The notes under the pieces were generated by a model. That model did no database searches. It was not told the origin of the DNA and saw only the letters and a program-made list of their open reading frames with translations. Position numbers and translations under genes: made by a program. Positions 32,801 to 41,578 of a DNA stretch of 64,000 bases are shown one piece after another. The first letter of the stretch is position 1. Every line of letters starts with the position of its first letter. The stretch is from Polyodon spathula (taxonomy: Eukaryota > Chordata > Actinopteri > Acipenseriformes > Polyodontidae): positions 49,298,634 to 49,362,633 of the forward strand of contig NC_054541.1 of NCBI RefSeq assembly GCF_017654505.1. Direction: 5' to 3'.

Positions 32801-35192
32801 AACACATGTTGGATCATGCAGGGTGTATAACAACGTCTCATTCAGGTAACACATGTTGGATCATGCAGGGTGTATAACAACGTCTCATTCAGGTAACACA
32901 TGTTGGAGCATGCAGGGCCCTATAACAACGTCTCAGGGAGGTAACAATGTCCCCTGCATGCAGGGTGTTAACAACGTCTCATTCAGGTAACACATGTTAG
33001 ATCATGCAGGGTGTATAACAACGTCTCATTCAGGTAACAGCCACCTGATCATGCAAGGAGGCCTCAACTTCTCATTCAGGTAACACAGCTGAGGATGCAG
33101 GGTGTACAACAACGTCTCATTCAGGTAACACATCCAGTGAAGGCATTGCCCAGCCTGGAAACAACGTCTTATTTTTGTAAGTTTTGCTTTTTGTCTTTCT
33201 TTGTGTGTTTAAATTGTTTTGTTTTGTGCCCTTGTGCCCTTTCTTTTGTGTTTAAATTGGCATAAAATGGGGTTTTTTTCCCCTGCACCTGCCTGGGCTT
33301 TATCCACTGTTCAGGTGGCTGGGGTTGATTAGTTGATTAGGTTGATTAACGATCAATCAGCGCCCAGCCACCTGATATAAAAGGAGGCCTCTGCTTCTCA
33401 TTCAGGTAGAGGGAGCTGGTGAAGCATGTTGGTGTTTTTGGTTCTCATTCAGGTAACACATGTTGATCATGCAGGGTGTAGGCATTGCCCATTCTGGAAA
33501 CTGTTACAGTTTTGCTTTTTGTCTTGCTTTGTGTTTAACAACGTTTCATTCAGGCCCTTGTGCATGTTGGATTTTGCAGGGTTTATAACAACGTAGTCAT
33601 TTTTTTGAACACATGTCTTGGGCCTCATGCAGGGTGTATAACAACGTCTCATTCAGGTAACACATGTTGGATCATGCAGGGTGTATAACAACGTCTCATT
33701 CAGGTAACACATGTTGGATCATGCAGGGTGTATAACAACGTCTCATTCAGGTAACACATGTTGGATCATGCAGGGTGTATAATAACGTCTCATTCAGGTA
33801 ACACATGTTGGATCATGCAGGGTGTATAATAACGTCTCATTCAGGTAACACATGGTGGAGCATGCAGGGTGTATAACAACGTCTCATTCAGGTAACACAT
33901 GTTGGATCATGCAGGGTGTATAACAACGTCTCATTCAGGTAACACATGTTGGATCATGCAGGGTGTATAACAACGTCTCATTCAGGTAACACATGTTAGA
34001 TCATGCAGGGTGTATAACAACGTCTCATTCAGGTAACACATGGTGTATCATGCAGGGTGTACAACAACGTCTCATTCAGGTAACACATGGTGGAGCATGT
34101 CACTCTTACTAAGAGTAGTGTGAGAGATTCATGGAATGGGCAGATGGTCTAATGTCTGCGTCCACAAGTTAGTTAGGGTTAGGGTTATAACATATAAAAA
34201 AATTACACATGAAGTGCATTGTAACTATGCATAATAACATTGTAATTATGTGTAAGTACGCATGTATTTATTAAGGAACTTGAAGCCCTGTGCTCCTCAG
34301 TAACTCTGCTTGAAGCCCTGTGCTCCTCACTAACTCTGCTTGAAGCCCTGTGCTCCTCACTAACTCTGCTTGAAGCCCTGTGCTCCTCACTAACTCTGCT
34401 TGAAGCCCTGTGCTCCTCACTAACTCTGCTTGAAGCCCTGTGCTCCTCACTAACTCTGCTTGAAGCCCTGTGCTCCTCAGTAACTCTGCTTGAAGCCCTG
34501 TGCTCCTCACTAACTCTGCTTGAAGCCCTGTGCTCCTCACTAACTCTGCTTGAAGCCCTGTCCTCCTCAGTAACTCTGCTTGAAACACTGTGCTCCTCAC
34601 TAACTCTGCTTGAAGCACTGTGCTCCTCACTAACTCTGCTTGAAGCCCTGTGCTCCTCACTAACTCTGCTTGAAACCCTGTGCTCCTCACTAACTCTGCT
34701 TGAAGCCCTGTGCTCCTCACTAACTCTGCTTGAAGCCCTGTGCTCCTCACTAACTCTGCTTGAAGCCCTGTGCTCCTCACTAACTCTGCTTGAAGCCCTG
34801 TGCTCCTCACTAACTCTGCTTGAAGCCCTGTGCTCCTCACTAACTCTGCTTGAAGCCCTGTGCTCCTCACTAACTCTGCTTGAAGCCCTGTGCTCCTCAC
34901 TAACTCTGCTTGAAGCCCTGCGCTCCTCAGTAACTCTGCTTGAAGCCCTGTGCTCCTCACTAACTCTGCTTTATTTTACAGGCTCCTCTTCATTGGATTA
35001 ATATTGGGCCTGCGCTTGTTGGGTTGCATCTTTTTGGGGTTTGTCATCATTCAGATGAAGAAATTCACAAGAGACCACAGGAAAACTTCCACTGAAGTCA
35101 AAGTCTTTTTAAAGCAGGACATGAGAAACAGTGTCCTTCCTGAGCAGAAACCTACTGGTCTGAGTGAGAAGGAAGTGGAAACCAGCGCCTAA
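17752..35192 (+). CDS. slco1: SLCO1 family organic anion transporter (OATP1), complete, 14 coding exons
   Basis: Joined exons give 2106 nt, 701 residues, with every splice phase consistent. OATP1 proteins are sodium-independent plasma-membrane transporters with 12 membrane segments. They carry bile salts, steroid conjugates, thyroid hormones and prostaglandins (family knowledge). Seen here: cytoplasmic N-terminus 1-39; TM1 from residue 40 ([15 protein letters not shown]); the OATP signature [12 protein letters not shown] at about 262-273; a cytoplasmic loop at about 295-335; and the extracellular Kazal-like loop with ten cysteines (468, 472, 474, 483, 494, 498, 513, 515, 534, 540). The hydrophilic C-terminal tail ends in ETSA, a possible PDZ ligand. 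The start is the first ATG after the TATA box and aligns with the family N-terminus. Which fish OATP1 subfamily it belongs to (1C1-like or another) I cannot settle. IAPP lies 20 kb downstream, as in tetrapods. Confidence 0.95.
17869..18362 (+). other. Intron 1, 5' part
   Basis: Unique AT-rich intron before the minisatellites; nothing else seen. Confidence 0.5.
18363..21710 (+). repeat. 40-bp minisatellite in SLCO1 intron 1, about 85 copies
   Basis: The unit is TTGTTAATAAAGTAACCGCT followed by GCTCATTGAGATAGAGCTGG. A 37-bp variant lacking TTG recurs, along with CTCGTTG and CTTGTTG variants. Variants are interleaved, without an obvious higher-order period. Confidence 0.97.
21731..22387 (+). 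repeat. 38-bp minisatellite, first block, about 17 copies
   Basis: The unit is GGGTGGGTTTCTTTCTGGTT followed by TCATCCAGTACATGCTCT. Because 38 is not a multiple of 3, it opens all three plus frames with the same repeating peptide; these frames are not genes. Confidence 0.97.
22388..22804. other. 417-bp insert that matches an LTR retroelement only as a non-reversed complement
   Basis: The insert sits between two blocks of the 38-bp array that are in perfect phase (GGGTGGGTTT | CTTTCTGG). It is richer in CpG and GC than its surroundings. Read as given, or as its reverse complement, it matches nothing else in the window. When each base is complemented without reversing the order, the first ~170 bases align with the 3' part of the LTR at about 4990-5159: for example 22445-22494 against about 5048-5097, with roughly 90% identity, including the AATAAA. 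The rest then reads like the start of an LTR retrotransposon's internal region. No target-site duplication is visible. I know of no biological route to such a sequence. Confidence 0.75.
22805..23072 (+). repeat. 38-bp minisatellite, second block, about 7 copies
   Basis: Same unit as 21731-22387. The units here are more uniform (nearly all GGGTGGG), like the last units before the insert. Confidence 0.97.
23073..24007 (+). other. Intron 1, 3' part
   Basis: Unique intron sequence ending in a TTTTCTTGACAG acceptor. Short open frames here have no support. Confidence 0.5.
24008..24149 (+). CDS. slco1: SLCO1 exon 2 (TM1)
   Basis: Encodes [17 protein letters not shown], the [13 protein letters not shown] loop and the start of the DGSFEMGN motif (TM1 to TM2). 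Donor GTAGGT. Confidence 0.95.
24257..24389 (+). CDS. slco1: SLCO1 exon 3 (TM2-TM3)
   Basis: Encodes [18 protein letters not shown] and the third membrane segment ending PHFLMG. Donor GTAAGA. A decayed duplicate lies at 16529-16661. Confidence 0.95.
24555..24676 (+). CDS. slco1: SLCO1 exon 4 (extracellular loop)
   Basis: Encodes [19 protein letters not shown] and the rest of the hydrophilic second extracellular loop, rich in Ser, Thr and Gln with an N-glycosylation motif (NSS). It is the least conserved exon, but phase and position fit. Confidence 0.85.
24760..24911 (+). mobile_element. Possible SINE with poly-A tail in intron 4
   Basis: GCATAGCGGTTAAGAAG and GTTTGTACCC are weakly like pol III A and B boxes, and the segment ends in a run of about 20 A. 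No target-site duplication was found. Confidence 0.3.
24998..25144 (+). CDS. slco1: SLCO1 exon 5 (TM4)
   Basis: Encodes [20 protein letters not shown] and [14 protein letters not shown], one of the most conserved OATP blocks. Donor GTAACT. Confidence 0.95.
25145..25660 (+). other. Intron 5 with a G-rich run
   Basis: Apart from the G tract at 25370-25401 I see nothing in it. Confidence 0.5.
25370..25401 (+). repeat. G-rich run (31 G in 33 bases, approximately)
   Basis: A near-continuous G tract broken by two T. In the SLCO1 transcript it could fold as a G-quadruplex. Confidence 0.85.
25661..25759 (+). CDS. slco1: SLCO1 exon 6 (TM5)
   Basis: Encodes [20 protein letters not shown] and the YVDIGFVDL motif. 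Donor GTAAGT. Confidence 0.95.
26086..26325 (+). CDS. slco1: SLCO1 exon 7 (OATP signature, TM6, cytoplasmic loop)
   Basis: Contains the family signature [14 protein letters not shown]6 ending [11 protein letters not shown], and a hydrophilic loop rich in Gln and Asn. It ends AAAG|G before a GTACAT donor, a less usual donor, but the phase to exon 8 fits. Confidence 0.95.
26326..26842 (+). other. Intron 7 before the LTR
   Basis: No feature recognised up to the target-site duplication of the solo LTR. Confidence 0.5.
26847..27453 (-). mobile_element. Solo LTR with 4-bp target-site duplication
   Basis: On the minus strand the element starts TGTGGCAAAGCGCCCGCCCC and ends CTTTGTGACA, so it has TG...CA ends. 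It is flanked by ACTG at 26843-26846 and 27454-27457. It contains a TATA-like motif (CATAAAAGC) and a downstream ATTAAA, in the order of an LTR read on the minus strand. There is no internal region, so it is a solo LTR left by recombination. It lies in SLCO1 intron 7, antisense to the gene. Which superfamily it belongs to (gypsy-like is likely) is inference. Confidence 0.85.
27621..27785 (+). CDS. slco1: SLCO1 exon 8 (TM7)
   Basis: Encodes [20 protein letters not shown] and [20 protein letters not shown]. Acceptor CTGCAG, donor GTAAGT. Confidence 0.95.
27786..28489 (+). other. Intron 8 with MITE end and duplicated acceptor region
   Basis: 27842-27890 resembles the end of the MITE at 37771-38103 (GTAACACTTTACATT and AATACACAGTAATTAGAGAC). 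28408-28489 is a two-copy duplication of about 40 bases (CAAGAGCTGGGTCAAA plus a T-rich tract) that forms the acceptor region of exon 9. Confidence 0.6.
28490..28685 (+). CDS. slco1: SLCO1 exon 9 (TM8-TM9)
   Basis: Encodes [20 protein letters not shown] and the following membrane segment, ending GLTVSYAG. Donor GTGAGA. Confidence 0.95.
28882..29044 (+). CDS. slco1: SLCO1 exon 10 (Kazal-like loop)
   Basis: Encodes the first six of ten loop cysteines (residues 468-498) around [20 protein letters not shown]. It ends in phase 0 at a GTGAGG donor. Confidence 0.95.
29045..30927 (+). other. SLCO1 introns 10 and 11 (apart from exon 11)
   Basis: Duplicate of 352-2235 with a handful of substitutions and short indels. 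I see no other feature. Confidence 0.6.
29774..29961 (+). CDS. slco1: SLCO1 exon 11 (end of loop, TM10)
   Basis: Supplies loop cysteines 513, 515, 534 and 540 and a hydrophobic segment ending PIFIVNLR. Donor GTAAAC. Confidence 0.95.
30928..30992 (+). CDS. slco1: SLCO1 exon 12
   Basis: Encodes [20 protein letters not shown], the conserved PELKSLA-type motif. Donor GTAAGT. Confidence 0.95.
31045..32031 (+). repeat. 35-bp minisatellite, about 28 copies (copy B)
   Basis: Same unit as 2354-3874 but about 530 bases shorter. It includes several irregular units near its start (31080-31240) and end. Confidence 0.97.
32399..32516 (+). CDS. slco1: SLCO1 exon 13 (TM11)
   Basis: Encodes [20 protein letters not shown] and ends RVYNNVSF plus AG at a GTAACA donor. 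Intron read-through adds one Arg codon and then a TAA stop. Confidence 0.95.
32489..34098 (+). repeat. 47-bp exon-end/splice-donor minisatellite (copy B)
   Basis: Regular units flank a disordered centre (32906-33640). As in copy A, each regular unit contains the end of exon 13 and the donor GTAACA. Confidence 0.93.
32906..33640 (+). other. Blended LTR/minisatellite sequence
   Basis: Short pieces of the 47-bp unit alternate with short pieces of the LTR-like element found whole at 4740-5159. Examples are GCCACCTGAT then CATGCA then AGGAGGCCTC then TTCTCATTCAGGTAACACA then GCTGAGGA. A nearly continuous LTR piece remains at about 33305-33400. The pieces keep the LTR's order within each block but switch every 5-20 bases, which a single insertion or conversion event would not produce. 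Confidence 0.75.
34180..34277 (+). mobile_element. MITE-like fragment at right edge of copy B
   Basis: Counterpart of 6040-6146, related to half of 37771-38103. Confidence 0.5.
34279..34970 (+). repeat. 30-bp minisatellite, 23 copies, abutting the exon 14 acceptor
   Basis: The unit is CTTGAAGCCCTGTGCTCCTC followed by ACTAACTCTG. The last unit leads directly into CTTTATTTTACAG, the acceptor of SLCO1 exon 14, so array sequence may supply the branch point and pyrimidine tract. It is absent from copy A. The minus-strand open frame with a 10-residue repeat is a by-product of the 30-bp period. Confidence 0.97.
34982..35192 (+). CDS. slco1: SLCO1 exon 14 (TM12 and C-terminal tail)
   Basis: Encodes [20 protein letters not shown] (TM12) and a charged tail with EKQ- and KTS-type residues, ending VETSA and TAA. 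Confidence 0.93.
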
Positions 35193-35767
35193 ACATCGTG
35201 ATCTGCAGCAGCGTGTTTCAAATCATGCCAGTGGAGATCTGAGCTGGAGTCTACACTGGAACAAACTCACATCCTGGGTGCAATGAATTCTGATAACAAA
35301 GCTTCTGTATATCAAAGACACTTTATATTAGCTGTCTCTCAACTACACCTATTTGCACTGGACCATGGTACTGTAGAACGTCAAAAATCAGAACTATTTT
35401 GGACAGTGGGCAGCATGAATTTTAGAACACACGTGTTAATTCCATACAGTGAGTCTAGTTTAAATGAATACTGTATGTGTCTTTATAATATAATTACAAT
35501 GTAACTGCATACAAGCTCAACTGTATCTCATACAAATCACACTTCATGCACCAGAGGGCAGCAGAGTAACATTTTCTTCCATACACACTGAAAGAATTGA
35601 CAATTGACAGTTTCATTTCATCTCAATCCGCATCATCCAGGTACACTTCCATTCACTGAGCATCTTTGAACACTGCTGCTGCAGGTAAAGTCAGTATTTG
35701 AGGAAGTTGCTGGGAAATAGTGGTCAACCTTCTCCACCTGTAATTAATCAGGAAGGTGTTTCCAATA
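35193..35767 (+). other. SLCO1 3' untranslated or flanking region
   Basis: No AATAAA before the LINE. The true 3' end may lie beyond the LINE, for example at 38514. Confidence 0.4.
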
Positions 35768-37536
35768 TTACAACAGCAAGAGAACATTCAAAGAGGAGAT
35801 TAAATGTTTAAGAGATACAAATGGCAAAATCGTAAATGAAGAAAAAAAAAAAGCAAATATATTAAATGATTACTTTTCACAAGTTTTTACAAAGGAAGAT
35901 ACTGACAACATGCCCCACATGTCATCCAGTTCCTATCCAGTTTTAAATAACTTTAGCATAACTGAGGCAGAAGTGTTAAAGGGACTAGGAGCTCTTAAAA
36001 TCAACAAATCCCCTGGGCCTGATGAGATCCTCCCAATAGTACTCAAAGAAATGAAAGAAGTTATTTACAAACCGCTAACCAAGATCATGCAGCAGTCTCT
36101 TGACACAGGGGTGGTACCGACAGACTGGAAAATTGCAAACGTAATACCGATCCACAAAAAGGGAAACAAAACTGAACCAGGTAACTACAGACCAGTAAGC
36201 CTGACTTCTATTATATGCAAACTTATGGAAACTATAATAAGATCCAAAATGGAAAATTACCTATATGGTAACAGTATCCTGGGAGACATTCAACATGGTT
36301 TTAGGAAAGGAAGATCGTGCCTAACTAACTTGCTTGATTTTTTTGAGGATGCAACATCGATAATGGATAATTGCAAAGCATATGACATGGTTTATTTAGA
36401 TTTGCAGAAAGCTTTTGACAAAGTCCTGCACAAAAGATTAATTCTCAAACTGAACGCAGTTGGGATTCAAGGAAACACATGTACAAGGATTAGGGAGTGG
36501 TTAACATGTAGAAAACAGAAAGTACTGATTAGAGGAGAAACCTCAGAATGGAGTGTGGTAACCAGTGGTGTACCACAGGGATCAGTATTAGGTCCTCTGC
36601 TATTCCTAATCTACATTAATGATTTAGATTCTGGTATAGTAAGCAAACTTGTTAAATTTGCAGATGACACAAAAGTAGGAGGAGTGGCAAACACTGTTGT
36701 AGCAGCAAAGGTCATTCAAAATGATCTAGACAAGATTCAGAACTGGGCAGACACATGGCAAATGACATTTAATAGAGAAAAGTGTAAGGTACTGCACGCA
36801 GGAAATAAAAATGTACATTATAAATATCACATGGGAGATACTGAAATTGGAGAAGGAATCTATGAAAAAGACCTAGGAGTTTTTGTTGACTCAGAAATGC
36901 CTTCATCTAGACAATGTGGGGAAGCTATAAAAAAGGCTAACAAGATGCTCGGATACATTGTGAAAAATGTCGAATTTAAATCAAGGGAAGTAATGTTAAA
37001 ACTGTACAATGCACTAGTAAGACCTCATCTTGAATATTGCGTTCAGTTCTGGTCACCTCGCTATAAAAAAGATATTGCTGCTCTAGAAAGAGTGCAAAGA
37101 AGAGTGACCAGAATTATTCCAGGCTTAAAAGGCATGTCATATGCAGACAGGCTAAAAGAATTGAATCTGTTCAGTCTTGAACAAAGAAGACTACGTGGCG
37201 ACCTAATTCAAGCATTCAAAATTCTAAAAGGTATTGACAGTGTCGACCCAAGGGACTTTTTCAGCCTGAAAAAAGAAACAAGGACCAGAGGTCACAAATG
37301 GAGTTTAGACAAAGGGGCATTCAGAACAGAAAATAGGAGGCACTTTTTTACACAGAGAATTATGAGGGTCTGGAATCAACTCCCCAGTAATGTTGTTGAA
37401 GCTAACACCCTGGGATCCTTCAAGAAGCCGCTTGATGAGATTCTGGGAACCAAAAGCTACTAACAACCAAATGAGCAAGATGGGCCGAATGGCCTCCTCT
37501 CGTTTGTAAACTTTCTTATGTTCTTATGTTTTTATG
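35768..37536 (+). mobile_element. 5'-truncated LINE (jockey/CR1/L2-like) with open reverse transcriptase frame
   Basis: The open frame continues upstream of its first Met, through an in-frame A11 run, to about 35768, where the element is truncated; the endonuclease part is missing. The 3' end carries GAGCAAGATGGGCCGAATGG and a tail of CTTATGTT repeats. Fragments of the same family lie at 7895-8070 and 14913-15447 on the other strand. Confidence 0.9.
35910..37463 (+). CDS. LINE reverse transcriptase (partial ORF2)
   Basis: A 517-residue open frame from the first Met. In order it shows KINKSPGPDEILP, IPIHKKGNKTEPGNYRPVSL (RT motif 1-2), HGFRKGRSCLTNLL, VYLDLQKAFDKVLHKRL (motif A), GVPQGSVLGPLLFLIYINDL (motif B), the catalytic KFADDTK box (motif C), then EKDLGVFVDS and the C-terminal region around [16 protein letters not shown]. 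No stop or frameshift is visible in the RT domain, so the insertion is probably recent. It lacks the upstream apurinic-type endonuclease, so it could not retrotranspose on its own. It lies in the 3' flank of SLCO1. Confidence 0.92.
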   Translation: MPHMSSSSYPVLNNFSITEAEVLKGLGALKINKSPGPDEILPIVLKEMKEVIYKPLTKIMQQSLDTGVVPTDWKIANVIPIHKKGNKTEPGNYRPVSLTSIICKLMETIIRSKMENYLYGNSILGDIQHGFRKGRSCLTNLLDFFEDATSIMDNCKAYDMVYLDLQKAFDKVLHKRLILKLNAVGIQGNTCTRIREWLTCRKQKVLIRGETSEWSVVTSGVPQGSVLGPLLFLIYINDLDSGIVSKLVKFADDTKVGGVANTVVAAKVIQNDLDKIQNWADTWQMTFNREKCKVLHAGNKNVHYKYHMGDTEIGEGIYEKDLGVFVDSEMPSSRQCGEAIKKANKMLGYIVKNVEFKSREVMLKLYNALVRPHLEYCVQFWSPRYKKDIAALERVQRRVTRIIPGLKGMSYADRLKELNLFSLEQRRLRGDLIQAFKILKGIDSVDPRDFFSLKKETRTRGHKWSLDKGAFRTENRRHFFTQRIMRVWNQLPSNVVEANTLGSFKKPLDEILGTKSY

Positions 37537-37770
37537 TGAACTGCTTTTAAATCGTGTTTTCTGTACGTCTAATCCAGTAGGAGTAGCACCCAAGCTGGAT
37601 GTGTACAGATCATGATGATTCTGGTTTCTGTCTTTTTGAGAGGACACAAGCCACAAGCCCATCGAGCTTCTCTTTACTGAACCTTACGGCTGTCTGGTCC
37701 AGGGCTTACCCAAATGTATCAATTTAACCTGCTTTTAACCCTGCCCCTGCTACACTACAACAAACTGCAA

Positions 37771-38103
37771 CACTTTACACTCGGTCTCTGATTACTGTGT
37801 ATTTACATAGTAGTTACAAAGTAAACACATGCGTACATACAGTGTTACTATGCATACTTACAATGTACTTAACATGTAAATCTTTTTAAGCAATGTATGT
37901 AAGCACACAATTGTAGCAGAAAATAGTTAGGGTTAGATTTAGAATTTGACTTAGGTTTTAGGGATATGATTAGGGTTATATCGTGCAAAAAATTGCATGT
38001 TAAGTACATTGTAATTATGCACAATAACATTGTATGTACACATGTATTTACTAAGTAACTACTATGTAAATACACAGTAAATACAGGCACAATATAAAGT
38101 GCT
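37771..38103. mobile_element. MITE-like foldback element
   Basis: The left half (CACTTTACACT ... TTACTGTGTATTTACATAGT ... CAATGTACTTAACATG) is the imperfect reverse complement of the right half (CATGTTAAGTACATTG ... ACTATGTAAATACACAGTAA ... AAAGTGCTACC). It has no coding capacity. Relatives occur at 6040-6146, 27842-27890 and 34180-34277. Confidence 0.75.
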
Positions 38104-38513
38104 ACCAACAAAACATGCAATATTTCCATATTGTAATGTGCAGGGCTTTGTCCTCTCTCATTATCATAGGAATTGCTTTATTTCCTTATTGCTATTTAGA
38201 TCTGTTGAAAGACAAATAAAATATTGTTGTTTTTTATGCCACCTGATAAACTATCACCTTCAAATAGCTTTTGCTGTCAGTTACACTTGTCGCTGTCATG
38301 CAGGGTGAAAAATGAAAGATTAGTTGAAGTTTTAATGCTGGGGATGCAGCCCTTCAAAGGAGCGGTGTTTAAACTGACAGCAATCAATAAAAGCAGTCTA
38401 CTTTTCCCTTCAGGCGAGATGCAATACTGAGGTTTCTCCTGCTTGCCTCTGGCACTGCACTCCCACACATTAATGCAGTCACCCTTGTTTATGTATAGCA
38501 AATGATTTTTCTC

Positions 38514-38519
38514 AATAAA
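38514..38519 (+). promoter_or_regulatory. Candidate polyadenylation signal
   Basis: AATAAA followed by a GT-rich stretch (GATGTCTGTGG) within 15 bases. It could end the SLCO1 transcript, but no cDNA evidence is available. Confidence 0.25.
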
Positions 38520-39094
38520 GATGTCTGTGGAAAAAAATGACCTGCTTAATGTTTTGCTCCTGTAAAGTTACAAGCAAATAAAATTTTTCATTAACGATAG
38601 AAATGTTTTTCCTCCTGCCATTGGTGCTGGGGTTGTTAGTGGACCAGTAAGATGTTCCCATCTCTGTTTGCTGTCACAGAATCCTAAACCTGTGTTTCTC
38701 TGTGGAACCGTCATGAAATTTGCAGGTCCATAGTCACAAAGCTCCTATGAGCTAAAAAGGGAAAAGTTCTTACAAAGCTCAAAGTGAACAAATTGCTCCA
38801 TCGTGCTCCTTAGCTGTGTCTTGCTAGTTTTGTGACATTAGCTTTTCATTTAATTAATGATACAAACTGAGCACGTTGGTAAGTGTTCAGTGAATATGAG
38901 CCACCATGTCTTTGACAGAATCTGATTCTTCTTTGTTTCTAAAACATGAAAAGCTACTGGACTGATGCCATACTAGGCTAAGTGGAGAGTACTCAGGCTG
39001 AATTCTCCTTCAGGGTTCAGCTGGCGAAGAGGCTACAGGAACTGAGGTCGGCCCGTGCTCTTCACTGGGTGCTCAGCTCACACTGAAACAGGGC

Positions 39095-39290
39095 TGCAGC
39101 TGAAGAGCTAGAAAGCAATTGTCCGTTCTAACCATGCAGGGGAGAAAGGCGGTGCAACCTTTTGGGTCCCCAGCCGAGAATGGCAACTCATCTGGAACGG
39201 ATTTGAACCCAAATCTCTCGATTGCTTGCCCTCCACGTGGCAGGGCTTTAAACAGGTGTGTCACTGTGCATCCCTCAATGATGTAGCTGG
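39095..39290 (-). mobile_element. Possible tRNA-derived SINE
   Basis: On the minus strand, CACAGTGACACACCTGTTTA and, 45 bases later, GGGTTCAAATCC resemble an A box region and a good B box. No clear tail. Confidence 0.4.
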
Positions 39291-40905
39291 ACTGGGTCAT
39301 TCAGCCCACATAGGTTCAACAGGGTGTGTATGCTTAGGAAACAACGTTGTCCTCAACGGGAACTCACACCTACTCTATCATGTGAAATACGAACGCAACA
39401 CAAACATCCATTAAAGCAGGGTACACTGCACTACAGCACACACACTGGGAATTAACTTAGCATCCCCATATTCTCAGTGCAGAGTAACATTATGTTGTGA
39501 ATATAAACAATTGAATTGCGACAGAATAGAGTAAAATAGTATATCAAGGTAGGGAAAAAATTCCTTGTTTGGGTGTGAATGTTTCATTTATTGTTAAGGG
39601 CATGTTTAAATGAATTCCCTCAGTAGCAGTGTGGGCTGAAAGAGTCTTAATTCATTACTGAAAATGTGCGGTGATTTGAAATTAAGGAAATGAATAACAT
39701 GCAGCTACAGTATATGGTTTCACTTTTGCTTGTTGGTGTTTTCGGTAACTTTTTTGAGCAGTGTCATCTGTTGTGTATAAATCCAGTTGAAAGGGGGCTG
39801 CTACTTCTATACAGACGGCACTTCAAGCAGAACATATTCACACAGATTAGAGACTGGCTGCTGTGTATGTCTGTTTGTATGACTAGCAAAGTTTGACACT
39901 CATAAAACTGATAAAACTGTTCTAGACCATTGAGGAAGCCAATAACAGCATAGAACAGACTACTGTCATTAATATCAAAATTTAATTACCTTTATAAGGT
40001 AACATTTTACAAAAGGTTTTTTAAAAATTCTAAAGAATCTTGACAGAAAGACATAGTGAAAATAGTTAAGAGGGTTTCACTTGATTAGGACACGACAGAA
40101 TAGGGATACGTCGAACCCTATCATTTTGGATGTATTGTATAAACCATGCATGCATTAAGTTGCCAGGTGGATAAGTACGTTATACAATACATCCTTGAAA
40201 TGATGCTTTTGCCTGTTAGTTCTATTGAAATGTATAATCTTGTTATTCTGTCTTGGGCCTAGCTCAAGCAATGGCGTTTGTGCTGAAATGTGTGTTTGCT
40301 TGGTGTTGCAGATTACAATAATGTCCACTAGGGCCTTGGGTGAGATCCTCAAATTCCATTCGAACCCAGTTCCTCAGAGGGTGAAAGGATTGTGAAGCAT
40401 TTGTACCACCTGCACTGGCAACATGATTGATGCGTCTGACGAACAACAGTGCCAGACTAATGAAATGACAGCTTTTGTGTTTGAATTGTGTTGTGCTTAT
40501 ATGCTTTATGCACATGAAGAGTACTTGTGAGAAAAACAAAAAAAAAGCATTTGATACCATTCAGTGCTGCAACAGGTGCACTCTGCTCCTCTGCTGTTTG
40601 TTTGTTTAATTATATGTTATGATTGTCTGAAGCACAACGCATAAACATTAACAATCAGTGAGTGTACTAAGTGTCAGTGAGCGGAGCACTAGCCCCCATG
40701 CTGGGCTCCCACACAATCCCTGCTGTAACACATTCTGAGTATTGTTTAATAATAACCCAGACGGCATTCTATTAATTACTTTGATTAATTAATACAACAA
40801 TAGCCTCTGTGTGTGTGTTCAGAAACCAGAAACCATTGCGAGAAATCTGTTTAGCCAGATGAAGCTGAGTTAAACTCAGTGCAGTCACATGTTTGTGGAT
40901 GGGCA

Positions 40906-40908
40906 TTT

Positions 40909-40972
<64 letters not shown>

Positions 40973-40973
40973 T
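40906..40973 (+). repeat. (TTTC)n microsatellite
   Basis: About 17 uninterrupted TTTC units. Confidence 0.97.
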
Positions 40974-41578
40974 AAATGCACAAACTCATAGTGCCCTTCT
41001 GTACAACAATTGATTAAAAGTGTTATTTTAAAATGCAATGGTTTAATATTTAGTATAATTCCTAAAATTCAGTGGGGTTTTCCCAGAACCCCGCGCTATA
41101 AAGGCACCAATACCAAAAAGAGTCTTGTTAATTAAACATTCTTGACTGACTGTCAGCTTGAGACTTTTACAGATAGGACCTGAGTGTTGGGACAGACATG
41201 GCTGCTTTAAATATTAGGAAACAGGTATTGCAACCAGGAGAGGTGAGGGAGAAGGGGCCCTGTGGTTGCTAAGTGAGTGTTTCTCATTATGCTAAAGGAG
41301 CAAGGTATGGAGGCTGAACGTCTTCAATAACCGGTAAATATACCCTCCACTTGAGACATTATAAGCCAGGTGTGGGTATAGAATATCAGATACACAGTCG
41401 TCTTCTTCTTCTTCTTCTTCTTCTTCTTCTTCTTCTTCTTCTTCTTCTTGTAGCTTTATCTTCTGTCTCAGTCATCACATCCTTATGACTGGTTTAAAAA
41501 ATCACTGTGGCCTAAAAAGGGCTCTTTAGCATGTCTTCTCTCCAAGTCCAGCTGGTACGGCTCTTTAATGAACGCTTA
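40974..41578 (+). other. Intergenic DNA with (TTC)n at 41399-41449
   Basis: About 17 TTC units; otherwise no feature recognised. Confidence 0.6.

Larger units (their letters stand above)
28694..34277 (+). repeat. Segmental duplication, copy B (partner 1-6146)
   Basis: This copy is inside the intact SLCO1 gene. It starts 8 bases or fewer after exon 9, as far as the window shows, and ends about 700 bases before exon 14. The start-to-start distance from copy A is 28.7 kb. Confidence 0.9.
38104..40905 (+). other. Intergenic region between SLCO1 and the large minisatellites
   Basis: Several AATAAA motifs (about 38214, 38386, 38514) and a SINE-like piece (39095-39290). No supported gene. Confidence 0.45.

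Noticed and set aside
34271..34960. Minus-strand frame with a 10-residue repeat ([10 protein letters not shown])
   Set aside because: Produced by the 30-bp minisatellite period; it has no flanking coding sequence.
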